A DNA stretch of 64,000 nucleotides from Perkinsus marinus ATCC 50983 (GCF_000006405.1 NW_003210321.1:68523-132522); one strand, 5' to 3'; positions 9,386-22,387 are shown, numbered from the stretch's first letter. Notes: generated by a model not told the origin, from the letters alone. Numbers and translations: made by a program.

Positions 9386-10029
9386 TCATATGAGCCAGAG
9401 CAATGTCAGCGAGATGGAGGGATCGATGAGCTGCACTGTAGCATTACAAACACCGTTCGCACTAACGAGTTTTGGCAATTTCACATCGATGTCGACCCAT
9501 TTCATGGCAGGGAATGACGAAAAGTTGCCTGCCGCACCTTTCTCAGTGATAACCTCTATGTAGGTAGCGAACTCCTCATCTGAGATTTCATGGGCTTTCA
9601 ATACACCTGAGGGGAATATCGCCGAGCTGTCGTCAATGCATGAGACTAACATCTTATCTCGTTCTCAATGAGGGTCTGATATTCTTGAAAAATGTTGTAC
9701 CAATCCAACGGAATATCTTTGTCCAACTCGCGGTCGTCGAAGGTATCAGCATGGTCGAATATGAACTTGGACACGGCCTTGACAAGCGAAGAATGCATAT
9801 GTGTACTTTGTAAGACTCACGTCTGTGAACTTTCCACTGGTGCATTCCAGTTCGAGAGCTTCGAAGAAGTCCATGATTCGTTGGGTCTCCGCTTCCTCTG
9901 AAAAAAAGCTACCTCAACAGCCGTTGTCTGTGGATGATCGTGAGAATAGTGAATAACACTTTGATTACCCACAGTATCTACGAGAGGGGCTGCCGCGACA
10001 GCACTATCAGAGGTAACCTCAGTTGACAT
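9386..10029 (-). CDS. BART-domain protein (ARL2BP/CFAP36-like)
   Basis: Four exons read on the minus strand (10029-9969, 9897-9821, 9777-9651, 9606-9386) give 161 residues. Introns are 71, 43 and 44 nt. The core follows the BART helical bundle: a first helix with MDFFEALELE, then FIFDHADTFDD, then the acidic NIFQEYQTLIENEI helix, and finally an SDEEF-containing helix. BART domains bind the GTP form of ARL2/ARL3-type small GTPases, which serve mitochondria and cilia or flagella. Binding here is inferred from the fold. An upstream in-frame GTG exists, but the first ATG is used. The last exon could contain another short intron. Confidence 0.7.
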
Positions 10030-10291
10030 GAATGTGAACACCGTAAGGCTGAGAAAGTCAGTGCCTATGACGTGTGGGAAAGCTCATCAACGTGATGGCT
10101 ATCACATCAAACAATATCATTCCAAGTGCGAGAAAGCGTCGCTCCGCTTCAGCGCATGTCTCGTATAGCAGTTTTCAACTGTCCCCTGAAACAATCTATC
10201 CTTAACATGAATTGATTCCGAGATTAAATTTGTTCATTGATTTTCACGACGAGGAAGATTCCGAATATACGAGAGTTGAGCTTTCGGTGTA

Positions 10292-13167
10292 ATGTCAGAA
10301 GACTTGGTCTGGTTGCACCACCCTCTCACGGGTGAGAACGCTCCCGTGGTGAAATCCAATACCCCTTGGGATCAGACATGGCTACCATTCCCTAAGCCCG
10401 ATCAGGATCGTCTCAACGAAGCTCTGAAAAACAACGCGGTAGAATTAACGCAACAAATTCATTATTGGCTCAATGGCTTCTGTTCGTCAAGGCTCAAGTG
10501 GGTGTCTACGGAGATCGTTGGTTGGTGGACCTGCCGTCGAGAGCAGTGACTCCACGGTACTGGAAAATGGCCGCCAGTGAGGTTTTACGGGCCTTATGGC
10601 ACGTCGATGGTAAGCCTAGCAGGACCGTTTAATCGGGTGCAGCCCGAGCTGAGTCAGCTCCGGGTCATGAAGTGTGGATTATGAATAGCACATCGGGTGT
10701 TGCTGAGGCTTCATACTCATGTTTATCCGCAGGCAAGCCTCTATCAGAGGACGACTCTATCGCTATTGAGAAGTGGATAGAAGATCGCAAGGTCGGAGAT
10801 GCTCCCAAGGAGGACTCGACTGATTTTCTGGTGACACCATAAAGGTTCTGAGTAGTCGGAGAGAGTACATCCGTCTTATCAGGCCCTTCCTGATGGCAAG
10901 AACTTCGTAGAGTATCAAGATAGCAGTGACTCTTATGTGGTGTACGGCTCGGGTCTCGGCGTATACCTAGGGTAATTCATGGGGTGCGGAATGATAGGTT
11001 ACGTATACTTGGGTGGAACTCAGCAGTGTGGGGGGATGTCCTCTGAGTATGGGGAGTTTTGCTTCATCTTAGTGAAATTCTTCTAGTTAGATGATAATAG
11101 AGCTCGTGGTCAAACGATTCACTTGTGGCCACGGTAGTCAGCAGATTGACCTTTCTCTTACTGTCAGCCAACGAAGCCAGTTGGATCGAGGGTGGGCAGA
11201 CGCCCCTGATGAGTTCGGCGATTCCACGGTGCCCATCAGTGATCTGGTGAGAGATCATCTAGCAGCATGGATCTGCTGTTTCTCGTGCTCTCTATTTCAT
11301 AGCAAATTGATTAACACTACTCGTATTAGTATCGTCGAGAGTCGGAACATCTCGCATTCAGTTGTAGAACGCTTCACTGGTTCGCGATTCTTGGTGTCTT
11401 ACAGGTCTTCTGCATACACGGCATGGGAGAGCACTTCTGGTCCCAGCCTCCGCACCAGAGCACTGGTTCACCAGGTGCATTTGTTGAGAGTGTCCGAGAG
11501 TTTCGAAGTCTCATCAATAAGGGGCGCTCTGATGGGGATGGCCGAATCGAGTGAGATTTGCCAGGATCTGCTCAAACGAAGCATAGGAGCATTTTAGATG
11601 CATTCCTGTGGTGTGGGCGAATATCATCCACGAAGATGATAGAGACCTTGTTGGGCGTATCAAGGACATAACGCTACGCTCAGTCCCTCTCTTGCGTGAG
11701 TTCTCGACTCCTCACGAGAGGTGACCTGTTCTTCCATTCTTTCAGGCTCCCTTGCTAATGACGTAGCGGCAGACGTGATGTTCTACCAGTCTCCTATATA
11801 CGAGAGCAAGATTCGTAGAGGTGTCATCGGCAGTATAAATACAGCGGTCAGTCGAACCTCCGTTTATCATACCACTATATGCCTTGCAGTTGACTGAGTG
11901 CATGGCGACGATAGATCAACGGGGGCATCCAAGACCGCGAGTTTCGATATTGGGGCATTCACTTGGATCGGTTATAGCGTACGATATAGTGAAGATACAA
12001 GAGAATAACGATGTAATAGAGAGGCTGACGATTTTCGATCACTCCCACAGCCGCGCGATCATTGCGTCCTTGCTTAATTCAACTCCTAAAGTTTCAGATA
12101 GTTTGGGTATAATATCAACCTTCTCGGTATTTTATTAGAATCATGCGTGAAATATTAATCGAAAATGTGAAACGTCGTTGAAAAACGTCAGTTGAAAATT
12201 AGTTTGACCTAGAAATGCTATAGATGTTGTGCTGTGTGGTAAAGTAGTTTCGGATTGATGCGAGTGTGGCTGTTTGGTGAACGCTGGAATTCACTAGTAT
12301 GACGATAGAGAATCTCCTGAGATAACGTAATAGCCTTTCTCGTTCTCAGTTACCAACGGAATTCCGCCTTACGTCGGGCTTTGATGTGCATGTCTTGTTT
12401 CTGTGTGGCTCGCCTCTACCATTGTTTCTCACATGTCGTGGAGTAGCGCGTGGAGATATTGCTCCTGTGGTGAGCACGAGGCGTTCACATGACCATTGAG
12501 CTGAGTTCCGTTCAGTCCAATTGTTGCCGCCTCTATAACGTATTCAACCCGACGGATCCAGTAGCTTATCGAATAGAACCGCTGATTGCTCCTGACTGCA
12601 AGGCAGTGAACGCTCATCATGTAGTGCAACTACATGACTGTGATGGCTGCTGGTGGTGAGGTGTTTGCTATTGATTTTTTAGGTGCCTTTCTATAGTGGA
12701 GGGGGCGGTATACAGAGGCATGTTCAGGTGAAGAGGTTCGCCGAGTCGGCTTTCGAAGTTGGTGTCACCAATACGCTCATGAGGCCGGTGAAAAATCTTC
12801 TAGGATTTGACTCAGCGGAGGTATGAATAGTTGATCGAATCAGCGGAATTTGTTTCTATGTCCTTCACAGAAGAAAAAATACAGCGAAGTTGTGAAGAAA
12901 ATAAAGAAGGCCAACCGTGGCGAGAGAATCGATTGGGTAATGCCTGTTCATGTTAGCGAGATGAACAGCTATTTTCAGGTCTTGCAAGATTCGTTCATAG
13001 AGTCAGCAGGGGAGTACGTGGCTGCGGTCGCGAGTCACTGCAAGTATTTCGGCAACCCGGACTTTGCCTTTTTTGTCCGAGACAAGATCAACGATGAATA
13101 TCATAGTAGCGCCGATGAATCCGATAGTATCGAGCCGGCCGAAACGTCTGTTTCTATTGTGAAGTGA
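10292..13167 (+). CDS. DDHD-domain phospholipase (PA-PLA1-like)
   Basis: Thirteen exons give a 574-residue protein: 10292-10438, 10492-10609, 10733-10830, 10883-10960, 11091-11246, 11405-11550, 11598-11695, 11746-11846, 11890-12012, 12350-12469, 12516-12620, 12683-12820 and 12871-13167. Landmarks appear in family order: YGDRWLVDLP near residue 55, FCIHGMGEHFW, the DVMFYQSPIYE segment, the nucleophile elbow GHSLGS, then FLCGSPLPLFL, NVFNPTDPVAYRIEPL, and the C-terminal RIDWVMP with SHCKYFGNPDFAFF. Family members hydrolyse phosphatidic acid and related lipids at Golgi/ER membranes. The exon 4/5 junction (donor at 10961) is the least certain. The long intron at 12013-12349 shows nothing notable. 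Confidence 0.85.
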
Positions 13168-13468
13168 TATTCTCATGCCTTGGCATCCTTTCAGTTCTCT
13201 GTCCTTTCTAACTGTAATACTCTAGCCTTGAATTTGTATGGGGTCCCTGGCTGAACCACTCAGTATCGCTGCTGAGTTAGTTGAGAAGGCTTCGATAAGA
13301 ATCGTTCCGTGCTATACTCGGTCACTAATCGCTGGTACTACACCGTAGAGAGGCAGTCACATTAGAAGCGTACTGACGATAAATACGAGCAAGTAGAGTA
13401 TAACTGCGAGTTGTATAATAAGAAGCAAAAAGTGTCTTTGACGTAAAATGTCTTTAATACTGTCATTG

Positions 13469-13525
13469 CAACGCAACGCAACGCAACGCAACGCAACGCA
13501 ACGCAACGCAACGCAACGCAACGCA
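13469..13525. repeat. (ACGCA)n pentanucleotide microsatellite
   Basis: About eleven uninterrupted ACGCA units. They sit about 300 bases after the DDHD gene stop and outside any supported gene. Confidence 0.9.
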
Positions 13526-13529
13526 ATGC

Positions 13530-14984
13530 TTATTGCCGGGCTTTACGGGCTAGCAGCCGATCGCCCTCAAACGTACAATAGCCGGCTCAGAAGCACCCAA
13601 AGAGACAGTGAGGCTATAACCCCGTCGACATCAGAGATATGTGGCTGCTACTACTACAACGAGAGAGAAAGGTAGATAATGCAAAGAGCGGGGCCAGGTA
13701 TAATACCTAAAATAGGAAAAAGGGCGTAAAATGATAGAGGAAGAAATACAACTACTATAAAGAGGACGATATAGACCCCAGGCAGCTCTAACATATGCAC
13801 AGGTGATGACATCGCACGATATATGCTACGAGAAGCACAGGGAGGGTAATGAACCACCAGAACAGGGTTTACACGGCAGACAGAAGACAGCTGCGGTTGG
13901 GTAGGGGGAGTAAGTCAAGTCGACGACGGTACTATAGATGCTCCTCTTGCTCCTTCGGGACTCGGCAGAATACACCGGGATCATAACATGAACACGGCGA
14001 TGGTGAACATGGACAGTAAGATTGTCGAAAGCGAGAAGACATCGCGATGGTTACCGGTTCATACAGTAGACCATGGTAGACCATGCTCGCTGCAAAACCA
14101 ACTGAGGCAGTATTCGAAAAGCATAATAGCCCACGGCCAGTGGTGCTGCACGTAGTGTTGACGTCTTGTCCACCAAACGATTTCAGGCACGACGCCGAAT
14201 TGATAGTACCTGGAACGACAAGGAAGAACGACTAACGCGGGACGAATGCGAATGCATTAAATGAGACACCTGAGCGAAAGAACACGGGAGCAACTGTTGG
14301 GCAAAGACAGTGGCAAGTACGGCGTAACTCAGGGGAAAGAAAGGCCGAAGCCTGACAAAAGCCAGGGGAAAGGTGAAAGCAATCCTCGACAAGTAGACAG
14401 TGATGCACGAATATCATGAGACAAAATCGTGAGAAAGAACGGTGTGGCATGAGCTATAATGCAAGGGTAAGATACAGCAGGTATACACATAGTAGCAGCC
14501 CGCCGAATGAAACGCTAGAAAATAGCTAAACAGGCATCAACGGAGAGAAACCCCACCATACTCCAAGGCACCCGCTGAGGGATGTACGAGTATAGGCAGA
14601 GGTGGTCAAGGCTTGGCACCGGCTATACCGAACCGGTCACCCCCACGCCACGTTGAGGCGCCAAGACCTGTGGGGGTGTAAATGGAACTTCGGAAATTTG
14701 TTGATGAGACTTTCAAGGTGTAGATCTTGCTCTCTTACGAGTTCCTAATGGATTGACCATCAGTGGAAATATGCGAGAGGGGAAATGATCGAACTGTTGT
14801 CACCTACCAGTGTGGGACCCTATCAGTTCGGATGAATTCTCCTGGAGTTTTCCTCCAGTGCGTATCTAGCCGGCGCGATATCGGTGAGCCGAGGAGAAAC
14901 CGCGAGAACCAGAGAAGAGCCAGGTTCGAATCACCACGCTCGTATTTTAGGGTGCTGTACTTTTCGCGGCGGACCATTCGCCCG
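13530..14984. other. No confident gene; one possible structured segment
   Basis: Short frames occur on both strands, including a hydrophobic minus-strand frame at 13654-13857, but none has a domain or a consistent splice model. At 14638-14646 and 14670-14678 a perfect CACCCCCAC/GTGGGGGTG pair encloses 23 bases, with smaller pairings just upstream. It may be an RNA structure. Confidence 0.4.
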
Positions 14985-16627
14985 ATGTCTTCCTTCAAGA
15001 AGAGCGTCATGGGAATATTTGATCGCTGGAAAGCGTCTACGTGCAAGGCAAGCTTGCAGGTGACTTTTCGCTGTCTATATGCCTCCACCCTACCTTCATT
15101 TTTCATTGTTTAGCTGGCGGGCAAACGTTGCACACTACAGAGGAACAAAGTGATCAAGTGGCAGCGAATAGCTGAGCGTGAGATAGCGGAGATGCTCCGG
15201 CAGGTGACTTGAGTCAGTGTGGGTCATCTTGTTTGATAGTCTAACGGCTCTAGGGGCGAGAGGAGAAAGCTAGGATCAAGGCAGAGCAGCTGATCGCGAA
15301 TCAGAAATTGGAGAGTGCCTATGATATTTTAGAGACACAGTGCGAGCTACTCTATACGAGGATTCAGTATATTGATCAGTCGAAAGTAAGGTCGCTGTTG
15401 GATTTGAGACCGTTGGCATCACCTCTGGTGAAGGAATGTCCTGCCGATCTCATCTGCCCTATCGCCACGATGATCTATGCTGGGGTGCGCTTGACGGTAC
15501 CCGAGATGGCTAACTGTGTGAGGCAATTTGAGCTGAAGTATGGCCGCATTTGGTGTCAACAGCATATCGATAATTCCACTCAAGATGTAGCGCCGAGGTT
15601 TGTAGGTAGCAGAAAGCGGTAATACGAGGGGCTTGTTTTTATGCTTGTTTCATGTAGGTCTTCTGACGATCACATCCCCAAGCGAAAGTATGATCCTAGA
15701 TACGTTGGACGAGATAGCTGATAAGTTCGGTGTGGGGTCAGATAGGCTCCTGCTTGCCCTCGAAAGAAGGTTCAGGTGGAGTGGAAGCGCCCTTCGACGA
15801 TTGAGGAGAAGTTAGCTGATGCATTGACTATCTCGCATTCCTCATCTATACCCGCGTCCACGACGCCGCCTAGTGTCACACAACAGCAGATCTCTCCTAG
15901 TTCGAGTGAGCCTACGGGTGAGACGGAGCAAAGCTTTGGGCTTTGGGAATAGTGTTTCTCTTAGTTCTGCCGGAGTCATCCTCGACCCCGGATAAGGACA
16001 CTACTGGCTTTGTACCGAATCCGAAGGCAGATGAGCTTGTCTTTGAGGATTTGGATAAGGAAGAACAGTCCATCAGCAACTCACGTAAGATACGGAGTAT
16101 GATGGATCATTGAGCCTCAGGTCCTTTCCCTGCGGGCCACACCTCAGCCAGTAAGGCTCTGCCAGCGATCAACCCACAAGGCACTCCGCGTCGACCGAGT
16201 ACTTTGGTAGTTTGCCGCCTTGTAGCTGACTCGTATCCTCCAGGGTGTCGCTTCGACATTCCCAGTCCATCTGCCTTTGCCTCTCCCCGTCATCCTTCCC
16301 TACGTAAGAAGATACGTGGTGAAGACGAGGAAGATGGGAACTTCTCGTCAACTCGAACATCAATGAATGCACGTCAGAAATCGAGTAGGATGCGTTTGTA
16401 CCTCTGGTGTTGCAGGAAGAGTATAGTGTTTTATGCTATGGTGTATCAAGGATTGCAATGTTTCCTTGCCACTGATGCTATTACTATCCCGACGCGAGCG
16501 TATCGGAGTGTGTAGGGAATCTTCCTAGGTCGGGTTCGGATGCCGAGACAAGGTGGGAGAAGGGGAGATCGGAGATGCAGAATTCGATGAACTACTGCAG
16601 CGATTCAACAAACTCAAAGATATCTAG
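14985..16627 (+). CDS. IST1: IST1 homologue (ESCRT-III-associated)
   Basis: Ten exons give 383 residues, against 364 in human IST1: 14985-15059, 15114-15203, 15254-15385, 15434-15605, 15658-15731, 15776-15917, 15965-16084, 16148-16198, 16244-16440 and 16529-16627. The N-terminal helical domain is clear: CKASLQLAGKRC, LQRNKVIKW, RIKAEQLIANQKLESAYDIL and ECPADLICPIATMIYA. DKFGVEWKRP closes it. The C-terminus has FDELLQRFNKLK, a good MIT-interacting motif. IST1 regulates the VPS4 ATPase in membrane scission and endosomal sorting. The exon 9/10 junction is tentative, since a Cys/Tyr-rich stretch before it may be intronic. Confidence 0.85.
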
Positions 16628-16639
16628 CTCTTTTGTGCG

Positions 16640-17353
16640 TCGCTCCGCTGTTATTATTTCACAGCTTTCTCAAATTTTTGAATGCTCCATGGGCGGCAGC
16701 TATAATACGGGATCTATCATTCATTCTGCATGTTTCGCTTCGCTCATTGAAGGCATAGTGTTTGCTCGCGTATGGTGTCGCATGGTATGACTCATATTAT
16801 GCTGTGCAGTGCTTGGGCTTGCACGGTCCCTTTTCTCTTGAAGTTTTTCTGCAGAGACACTAGGTGGGAAATGCTACCACATTCCGAGCCAGATGAAGGT
16901 ATACGACTCTCTTGCTGGGCAGTGTCGGCTTCTGTACGAGCGTGCAATGAGACCGGGCGAATCGATTNNNNNNNNNNNNNNNNNNNNNNNNNNNNNNNNN
17001 NNNNNNNNNNNNNNNNNNNNNNNNNNNNNNNNNNNNNNNNNNNNNNNNNNNNNNNNNNNNNNNNNNNTGGATGGCTATCAGACTCTACCCGCGTCACGCC
17101 TCGTTCTACCGCCACCTTCCCATGCGATCAAACGAGTGTCGCAGTGTGTCACCTCGCTGATCTACAAGCAGCTCGTCCGCCAAACCGGCATATAGTGAGA
17201 TTAGTTCCCTGGCTGAAAATGTCCTCGGGATTGGACGCTGCTTCCGCCAGAATGCAGGGCTCTCCTTCACGGTATGATGCACCTGTTACGGGTGCAAAGA
17301 CGACCTACGATGAGTTTCGCCTTCGCTTGGAGGCCATCCGGCTCGGTACATAG
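16640..17353 (+). CDS. Partial gene interrupted by assembly gap
   Basis: Coding-like stretches flank the gap. Before it, a frame near 16893-16967 contains YDSLAGQCRLLYERAM. After it, a frame ends at 17353 with YDEFRLRLEAIRLGT. Splice structure and family cannot be settled without the missing bases. Confidence 0.3.
16968..17067. other. Assembly gap (100 N)
   Basis: Exactly 100 consecutive N, the conventional length for a gap of unknown size. Confidence 1.
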
Positions 17354-17510
17354 GATTCCTATTACGAATCCTACTTTATAACCCTCTTTGTCGGGAGGCA
17401 GCAGCAACGTCCATGTGGGAATTCAAGATTAGTCTCAAGAATACGATAGGGTGTTATTGTTTGGTAGAGGGGAGTGTTTGTGTACTTCACACGGTCAGGT
17501 TTGATTCGGC

Positions 17511-18803
17511 ATGCCTGGGAAGCGCGGCGGTCGGCATTACTCGAGACATGATGCTAAGCGGCGACGGGCGATCGAGAAAGTCCCCTTGGAAGGATTGGAC
17601 GCAGACGCTAGAGGTACTATGGGACGCCATAGAGATTGGGGGAGTTTATTTTCTCTTAGGTGTAATCATAACGTGCAATTTGCCCAACCGTGTCAAAACG
17701 GCCACAAGGGATATAATACGCTTATTCGAGCTCCATTGGGCTGCTATCAACCCCGATGCTGATAAGAAGTCTACTTCAGAGGAGGGCACAGCGAATGTTA
17801 GTGAAAGCATTGAGGCCGAGCTGGCTGAGTTGAAGGAAGAGAAGAACAGACTGTTCCGTTTCGGGGGAGACGTTTGCCGAGGAGTGGTATTCATTCGTTT
17901 TGAGGCCGGTGTCACCATGAAGCCATCAGAGTTTGTGCACAGTCTGCTGAAATCAAAGGACCTCACTGCACCAAGCAATGTGTGCCGGGTACTGTTATTA
18001 ATTGCATAGAAGTGCCCTTGGAGATTTCATGTTTTCAGATATCACCATTGGACATTGTTCGAGCTCCCAATCCTGACTCGTTGAAGGTGATGGGCGAGAA
18101 ATTCGTGGCGGAGCATTTGGGCAAGGAGAGTCAGGGCACCGAGACGTGGAAGATGGAGATCAACAGTCGCAATATGAGTGATACAATAATAACATCAAAT
18201 ACCAATACTATATAGAGTTTGACGTCGTCTTCAGACGAAGTCTGGCCAGGATGGGCAATATGCATATGGTAAACTACGTGTGTTGATGACAATATTGAGA
18301 TTCAGATGAAATTTATGGAAATTCTCATTGATTCTTGTACATTTCTACCCGATTTCACGGGCAAGCTTCTATATGTAGTGAGGAAACTCTTGAGGTCAGT
18401 TGAGGAAATCAAACATGAATTTAAACACTGAGCCTGCCTTACTAGCGCCGTTTGGATTCAGGACTACGTTGATGATGTGGTATGCATTAGGTAACATGAA
18501 GCGGCAGATGGTGTTGGATCTGGTCAGCCCTTTTGTTGATGACGATAAGCATGCGGTGTCGATAGTTGGAGCGGAGTTGACACTCTTAGTTGAGGTAAGT
18601 TCTGTAGGCTCGAAAAGAAGGGAATGTTGGTGAAGGACCTGTTGCTAGTTGAACGTACCGTATCTCTGCAGGTGAACCAGTTGTTGTGCGGCATGAGCCT
18701 CTGCCGAGAGTTCGAGCCTTTGAATAAATACCATGTGGGAAAGTGCCTTGGGTATGGCTCCGATGATGAGAAAGATGACGTTAATGGTGACGATAAAGAG
18801 TAG
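17511..18803 (+). CDS. THUMPD1/Tan1 homologue (tRNA acetylcytidine cofactor)
   Basis: Five exons (17511-17613, 17660-17988, 18039-18177, 18491-18594, 18672-18803) give 268 residues. A basic head (MPGKRGGR) leads into GVIITCNLPNRVKTATRDI. The THUMP region follows: RLFRFGGDVCRGVVFIRF, EFVHSLLKSKD, WKMEINSRNMSNMKRQMVL, then VNQLLCGMSL and a KYH near the C-terminus, all in the order of THUMPD1. The family helps the acetyltransferase NAT10/Kre33 make N4-acetylcytidine in tRNA-Ser/Leu. Joining exons 3 and 4 across the 313-nt intron restores the conserved block exactly, which supports the model. Confidence 0.85.
18178..18490 (+). repeat. Intron 3 of THUMPD1, homologous to an Fe-SOD intron
   Basis: A 313-nt intron that shares collinear blocks with the intron at 2567-2849. 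See the matching entry. Confidence 0.6.
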
Positions 18804-18957
18804 CAACGTGTTCAGAAGTTTCACCAGTAATCAGTGAATTACTTCTTGCGTTCGTGGCGTAGTGATGACCGCTTCCCCGAAGGCCGGGGCTGCCTAATGC
18901 TAGTGTCTTTGGTAATCTCTGTGGGAGTAGTAGTTGTTGTCATTCATACAGTGAACC

Positions 18958-20132
18958 ATGGCCCGTCGCTACGATAGTCGTACTACTACGTTTTCCCCGG
19001 AAGGCAGGCTTTATCAGGTAACACTTTCGAACATACTCAGCTCATTGAGACGGCGTTAGAATATAGTCGACCGTGGGCACAGTGGCGTGAAGAACTCTGA
19101 TGTATTCGGATCAGGTTGAGTATGCGATGGAGGCTATCAACAATGCCGGATCGACGGTTGGTGTGCTCGGCAAGCAGTGTGTCATTCTGGCTGGTGAAAA
19201 GAAGACTATCAGGTATTGTTACCTGCGCCCTGCTGATGAGATGTATCTGTCCTTAGTAAACTCCTCGAGTCTGGTAAAGCGAGTGAGAAGATCTATCCCA
19301 TAGATGACCATGTTGTGTGCGCTGTTGCTGGTATCACAAGTGATGCCAACGTTCTTATTAATCAGCTGCGACTGTCAGCTCAGAGGTAGAGGCAGAAGCA
19401 ATCACAGTGGCCAACAGTGATGGTTAATATAGGTATCGCTACGCGTATCAAGAACCGATACCAGTAGAAAAACTAGTGACCAGCATATGCGATGTGAAAC
19501 AACAGTGAGTTGACTCATTCGTATGACTGACCTTGCGACCCCCGTGTATGGCAGATACACTCAATTCGGCGGTCTCCGTCCCTTTGGTGTATCCTTCCTC
19601 TTCGCTGGCTATGATGACCACTACGGATTCCAACTGTCGGTGTTCTCCTTGCCCAACGTTGATCATTACGGTCGTGCAGGTACCACACTGACCCTTCTGG
19701 CAATCTCAGCGGGTGGAAGGCCACGGCTATTGGTGTGAACAACCAAACGGCACAGGGCATCCTCAAAACTGATTGGCATGAGGACATGTCCACTAAGGTT
19801 GGTGTGGCGACTGTGGTTCTTCACATGAGTGATGATTCGCCTCAGGACTGCTTGGATCTAGTAGCCAAGGTATTGGTGAAGTCTATGGACACTGCTACGC
19901 CCACGGCTGAGACCCGTGAGTCGACCGACTTCCTGAGTGTGATTTCATTGATGCCTGCTCAGTTGAATTTGGTGTCCTGACTCTCAACAAGGATAAGGAG
20001 GTCGCTTTCAGAATGCTTTCTGATGATGAGATTAATACGCTCATGGCGGCGGCCAAGCCTGAGAAGCCTGACGGTGAGTCTATCCTTTGAATATGGTATC
20101 TCGGTATCTGTTCTGTTTTAGATGAGGAGTGA
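18958..20132 (+). CDS. PSMA4: 20S proteasome subunit alpha-4 (PSMA4)
   Basis: Eight exons give 265 residues: 18958-19017, 19115-19212, 19257-19385, 19433-19504, 19555-19635, 19680-19915, 19963-20073 and 20122-20132. The N-terminus [20 protein letters not shown] continues into VEYAMEAI, the alpha-subunit signature. [46 protein letters not shown] and [18 protein letters not shown] all match alpha-4 order. The protein forms part of the outer ring of the 20S core. It has no proteolytic threonine, as expected of an alpha subunit. Six of the seven introns are 44-50 nt, and the one at 19636 uses a GTCGGT donor. Confidence 0.95.
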
Positions 20133-20182
20133 TAAACACCATAGATGTGAGTACTGGAAAGGCTAGTAACCTGCCTTTTTAA

Positions 20183-20783
20183 ATGACACCGTTTCGCCAT
20201 CACCAGTCTGTTGTGTTTGTAATGAAGCTAAGGGGCTCCTGTAAGTAGCTTGCGTGAGATATGCGATGGAGTGGGGCCGCAGTAAAGCACTTGCGTGGTG
20301 TGAAGCAGCAACATGTTCAGGAGATGCAGGATAGACTTTGGGGGCCGATGAAGGGCATGCCGGGTAGTGCAGGGCAATGTGGCTGGGGCGAGAGCTAGTT
20401 GGCTCCATCTGTGTATTGTTGGTCTCCATAACCTCTAGTTGATGGTTTCTCGCTAATTTAGGTGAGCGATGGTTTCTGAAGCCGTTAGAGGGCCCGAAGT
20501 ATGCTGAATGGTACTTTCCTAGTAAATACAACGTCCCAGAGTTCAAGGTTGGAGACTATTTCGAGATGCAAGCAGAGCGTTATCATAGGAAGAAGCACCC
20601 TGCGATGGATCAATTTGACAAGGTTGGTTGGAACTTTGCAATCGCCCTGCTCGAAGTGGCTAAGTGTCCCAGGTCATGCATAGGGTGTATAAGCACAAGG
20701 ATCGGATAAGGGCCTTCCTGTCACAGCTAGATGAGGAATCCTTTCGGAAGGAGCCAGCGTTTCAAGACCTCCATGCGATGTAG
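20183..20783 (+). CDS. Small basic protein, function unknown
   Basis: Four exons (20183-20240, 20283-20363, 20462-20622, 20673-20783) give 136 residues and end in DLHAM. No family is recognised. It is rich in basic and aromatic residues (RWFLKPLEGPKYAEWYFP, ERYHRKKHPAMDQFDK). A small basic protein of this composition could be a mitochondrial ribosomal or respiratory-complex subunit, but that is only a guess. Confidence 0.65.
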
Positions 20784-20829
20784 CATTTGAGGTCATGCAC
20801 TAGGTTAACACTGCAATAGGTATCGTCTG

Positions 20830-22387
20830 ATGGACTCTGAGAGCCCATTATCGTTCCAAGTGCCCGAGAGGATCTACCGCGAAACTCCACCGATGTTTGG
20901 TCCGGGGTACGTCCCTGGTGGGTCTGGAAGCACCGAGGCTGCGGAAGTCGACTTGGGTAGTTTGGTTGTCGGGCAGCGTTGTAATGAGGTCGTTGGTGTC
21001 AGAGAATGGGAGGCTCTTCGAGAAGGCAACAGATGAGCTCATGTTCTTGATGTCCTTACTAAAGGACAATCTTGGAAACTTGGACTATGAGAAGATCGAT
21101 CGCAGAATCACTGTAGTGCTCTGCTCTAGCTCGCTAACCTGTAGCAGGGAAATCCGAGGCTATTTACCATCTAGATGCATGCTAGTACGCCTGCCGAGGC
21201 AAGGTCTATGGCAATGGACGCCCTCCGGGAGCACGAGATACCCATACCGTGGTCTGGCGCTGCGGACGTTCATCTCGAGTTCGATGAAACAGAGGTCGCT
21301 AGCGAGACGGGGCTGGATATCGTGGTAGGACTATCGCCAGTGGGCATCGTCGGTGGTGCATCCCCGAGTCGCTGACTGACCGAAGTGGTTGGAGGGAATA
21401 TGGCCATACTAGGGTCTTTCAGGACGAGGGTTCTTCAGTACGTTCTTTGCTGGAAGAGGACAATCTGGAAGCGACAGCAGGAATGGAAGCTCTCGGAGGC
21501 CTGACAGAGGAGGACATTTATCGGGAAAGTGGTTATGACGTCGCTGCTACATCTAAAGAGGAAGAAAAACGGGAAGGTAGAAACGAGGGACCAAGAGCGA
21601 TGACGGTCGGCTCAGTGAGATTCGAGTGACGGCGAAAAATATAAATAAATGCATTTGCTCCTATCTAGTTCGGTTACTTGTTCTTAGTCAACGAATTCGA
21701 CCTGCCGCCTAGCGGCGAGTTTGATGCCGAGCTGACGGCGGTCGATGATGACGGTGCCGTGGAAGTACCGACTACCCCCGTCAGGACGCTCAAACATGTT
21801 CGTCTCAATATGAGATTTGGGAACTCGGACTTCTCCCCCAAACTGTTAGAGAGTAGAAAAGCAGCATATGTAAGTGAAGCGATATCCACTCAACAGTAGC
21901 ATAATATTACTGGTGTTCAGCGTCAACGTCGTAAACAGGCTAGATCGAGGTTTAAGGAAATAATGTTTCCGTCAAACCGGGTGGGCGGAGAAGAGCTAGC
22001 TGGGTTTCAAAGTTGAACCCTCGAATTCCTCTCGCGTATCTGAGCTTGGATTCTGTATTTGCCGAGCTCCGCAGGGAGGGGGCAGGTTAGTCGGTGGGTT
22101 TCAGAATCTCGAGTCCCCGATTCCAAAGCGTCAACGGCTGTTCATGGAACACCGCCATCGCTTCGTGGATCCTCTATTCCGGTGAGTGGAGGCGAGTTCG
22201 TGCGGCTTGACCCTTGGGTGAGTTCAGACGCCGGCGCCTGAAGTATATGGAGAGACTCACTACGGGGAAGACGAAACCAAAGGAGAGGAAATACCACGGT
22301 TATTATATAGTTCATCCGGACAACAAGAAGAGATGGCCGTCGAATCTGGGGTCGGTCACCATCCCTTGGCCCAGTCCATACCACTGA
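20830..22387 (+). CDS. Acidic-then-basic protein, function unknown
   Basis: Eight exons give 339 residues: 20830-20956, 21003-21112, 21175-21324, 21423-21576, 21688-21869, 21921-21980, 22105-22181 and 22228-22387. The first two thirds are acidic (LEEDNLEATAGMEALGG, ELTAVDDDGAVEV). From RQRRKQARSRFKEI onward the protein is strongly basic and ends in Pro/Trp/Tyr-rich sequence. The basic tail resembles RNA-binding ribosomal-protein tails, but no family is recognised. All exon phases agree. Confidence 0.6.

Noticed and set aside
10439-10549. Extension of the DDHD gene's first exon to a stop at 10549
   Set aside because: The conserved YGDRWLVDLP block is in another frame and is restored by a 53-nt intron.
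14925-14945. Possible tRNA B-box (GGTTCGAATCAC)
   Set aside because: No A-box, anticodon arm or acceptor pairing lies at suitable distance.
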